Made by a program: the position numbers and the translations under genes | The notes under the pieces: model-generated | What the model was told of the DNA's origin: nothing | The model's database searches: none | Seen by the model: only the letters and a program-made list of their open reading frames with translations | Shown here: in pieces, positions 5,180-5,833 of the stretch | Layout: every line of letters starts with the position of its first letter | How positions within the stretch are numbered: position 1 is the first letter of the stretch | DNA from: an uncultured Dorea sp. | Lineage (GTDB): Bacteria; Bacillota; Clostridia; Lachnospirales; Lachnospiraceae | DNA: 5,833 bases | NCBI GenBank assembly: GCA_910584265.1 | Contig: CAJTZE010000073.1 | Span: forward strand, 1 to 5,833 | Reading direction: 5' to 3'

Positions 5180-5353
5180 TTACTCTATCCCTTGTCCCTC
5201 TTTTCCCTTTCTCAGAGATTCCGAAACAGCCTCCGCAGGTATTACAGCATTACTTTGAGTATCTTCCTGTCTGTTCCTCTTCCCATTCTCCCGCTTTTCC
5301 TTTGCCCTCATGCGCAGAACCTCCGGAAACATATCTGTCTTAATCTCACCCAT
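5180..5353 (-). CDS. 57-residue highly charged protein, unknown function
   Basis: On the minus strand GGAGGG (plus 5361-5366) lies 7 nt before an ATG at 5353, and the frame runs 57 codons to a TAA. The product begins MGEIKTDMFPEVLRMRAKEK, continues with a strongly basic stretch (RENGKRNRQED) and ends in a mixed-charge segment (EAVSESLRKGKEGQGIE). There is no cysteine, membrane helix or signal peptide. I recognise no family. The strong ribosome binding site and codon choice make it more credible than the longer plus-strand frame covering the same bases, which lacks such a site. It is divergent from the truncated helix-turn-helix gene and shares a mirrored 10-bp motif with it. It could be an accessory-element small protein or a decayed fragment. 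Confidence 0.55.
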   Translation of the reverse strand: MGEIKTDMFPEVLRMRAKEKRENGKRNRQEDTQSNAVIPAEAVSESLRKGKEGQGIE

Positions 5354-5379
5354 AAATAGTCCCTCCTGACATATCTATT

Positions 5380-5389
5380 CTGATAAGAA
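5380..5389 (-). promoter_or_regulatory. operator-like motif, copy before the 57-codon gene
   Basis: TTCTTATCAG on the minus strand, ending 26 nt before the start of the 57-codon gene. It matches nine of ten bases of TTCTTATCTG before the helix-turn-helix gene at 5518, in the opposite orientation. Confidence 0.35.
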
Positions 5390-5426
5390 GTATTTCCATA
5401 TTCTTCTTTCTCTATACCATTCCGTT

Positions 5427-5444
5427 ATGCTGGAATTCCTGCAT
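5427..5444. promoter_or_regulatory. 18-bp near-perfect palindrome
   Basis: ATGC T GGAATTCC T GCAT is symmetrical at 16 of 18 positions. It is near the middle of the 204-bp gap between the 57-codon gene and the truncated helix-turn-helix gene, so it is a second operator candidate for that divergent region. A near-consensus minus-strand -35 (TTGACA, 5468-5473) lies close by, but no good -10 was found at the right distance. Confidence 0.35.
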
Positions 5445-5517
5445 TCAACACATATCAGCCGGATATTTGTCAACTAATGGTTGCGAAAAATCCATTTCTG
5501 ATTGGTAGACGAAGCTA

Positions 5518-5531
5518 TTCTTATCTGATAA
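5518..5531 (+). promoter_or_regulatory. operator-like motif, copy before the helix-turn-helix gene
   Basis: TTCTTATCTG (5518-5527) includes the start of an 11-bp perfect palindrome TTATC T GATAA (5521-5531). It ends about 27 nt before the ATG of the truncated regulator. A weak promoter, TTGGTA (5503-5508) and GATAAA (5527-5532) with an 18-bp gap, would overlap it. The same ten bases occur at 2140-2149 in the palindrome before the TetR-family gene. Confidence 0.35.
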
Positions 5532-5557
5532 ATTAGTAATCAAAGGAGGAAAACAAC

Positions 5558-5695
5558 ATGACCATAGGCGAACAAATCCAGACGATCCGCATCAGCAAAG
5601 GATTCACGCAGGAATATCTCGCGGAGCTTTTAAACGTATCCAGACAGTCTGTTTCCAAATGGGAGCTTGGAGTTTCCCACACAAAAGGATATTAA
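5558..5695 (+). pseudogene. truncated XRE-family helix-turn-helix regulator
   Basis: A 45-codon frame with an excellent ribosome binding site (AAAGGAGG, 8 nt before the ATG). Residues 4-38 are a clear Cro/C1-type helix-turn-helix: GEQIQTIRISKGFTQEYLAELL followed by NVSRQSVSKWELG. Full-length relatives of this type continue with at least a further helix and often a long sensor or membrane domain. Here the similarity stops right after WELGVS and a TAA follows five codons later. In the +1 frame the next bases read PTQKDIKK, reminiscent of the usual continuation, so a frameshift may lie near 5675, but that frame also stops at 5702. No later domain was found downstream. DNA binding may be lost, since the fold normally needs its remaining helices. 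Helix-turn-helix identity is secure; the broken state is likely. Confidence 0.8.
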
Positions 5696-5796
5696 GAAAT
5701 AACCTGTGTTTGCCTGCTTGCAAAAATACTAATGTATAAGAGAATGGCATTTGGAATATAGTGTCTTGTTATCTTAAAAACTCAAACTTCCCACAC
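5674..5796. repeat. 9-bp direct repeats at the helix-turn-helix break
   Basis: TTCCCACAC occurs at 5674-5682, where the regulator loses its family likeness, and again at 5788-5796. Between the copies, 9-10 nt in from each end, TTAAGAAATAAC (5692-5703) and GTTATCTTAA (5768-5777) form an imperfect inverted repeat. The layout resembles target-site duplications around a small insert, but the outermost bases of the segment do not match each other. Confidence 0.3.
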
Positions 5797-5833
5797 CATT
5801 TTGGTGTGCTGAACCTTGAAAAATCAATACTTT
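5696..5833. other. gene-free right edge with one hairpin
   Basis: No open reading frame with a ribosome binding site was found on either strand. The only firm structure is CACACCA (5792-5798) pairing with TGGTGTG (5802-5808) around TTT, a perfect 7-bp stem. On the minus strand a partly T-rich run follows, so it could be a terminator for a gene lying to the right. On the plus strand it is followed by GAACCTTGAAAA. Confidence 0.45.

Noticed and set aside
5069..5359. 96-codon plus-strand open frame
   Set aside because: It has no ribosome binding site, starts inside a non-coding-looking stretch, and reads as Leu/Ser/Arg/Ile-rich antisense of the better supported 57-codon minus-strand gene.
1..5833. 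tRNA, rRNA, riboswitch, CRISPR array or complete insertion sequence
   Set aside because: None of the expected conserved sequences, regular repeats or transposase motifs were seen on either strand by reading.

Overview
The window looks like a piece of a low-to-mid GC Firmicutes chromosome, most likely Clostridia and plausibly a gut Lachnospiraceae. Support comes from strong GGAGG-type ribosome binding sites, sigma-A-like promoters with extended -10 elements, and the pairing of a DUF1836 regulator with a YerC/YecD-type TrpR-related protein, both characteristic of Firmicutes. The genus is inference.

Left part (1-2033): the first ~70 bases may hold the end of a gene entering from the left, followed by a weak hairpin with a T-rich tail. 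Then comes a long hairpin terminator, and to its right a complete glycogen branching enzyme gene (glgB) on the minus strand with all catalytic residues. No other glycogen genes are visible, so glgB stands alone here.

Middle (2034-3440): the 167-bp gap between glgB and a divergent TetR-family regulator holds a near-consensus plus-strand promoter and two perfect palindromes, of 12 and 15 bp, that are operator candidates. Next is a DUF1836 (MerR-like) regulator with its own clear promoter. It ends tail-to-tail against the next gene over an 11-bp hairpin.

Right-middle (3441-4974): two minus-strand genes, a TrpR-related DNA-binding protein (YerC/YecD family) and a YcdX-type PHP metal-dependent phosphatase, each have their own extended -10 promoter. 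A divergent gene on the plus strand encodes an unrecognised 82-residue hydrophilic protein.

Right end (4975-5833): this stretch looks degraded. It holds a 57-codon minus-strand gene with a very good ribosome binding site, a probable frameshifted microprotein gene overlapping a 64-nt inverted-repeat structure, and a helix-turn-helix (XRE) regulator cut off straight after its DNA-binding motif. The 57-codon gene and the truncated regulator are divergent. A nearly identical 10-bp motif lies in opposite orientation about 30 nt before each start, which suggests a small regulator/target module, possibly the relic of a mobile element or prophage control region. This is the best candidate here for something undescribed, but the evidence is limited to sequence pattern.

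No RNA genes, CRISPR arrays, complete insertion sequences or origins were seen.
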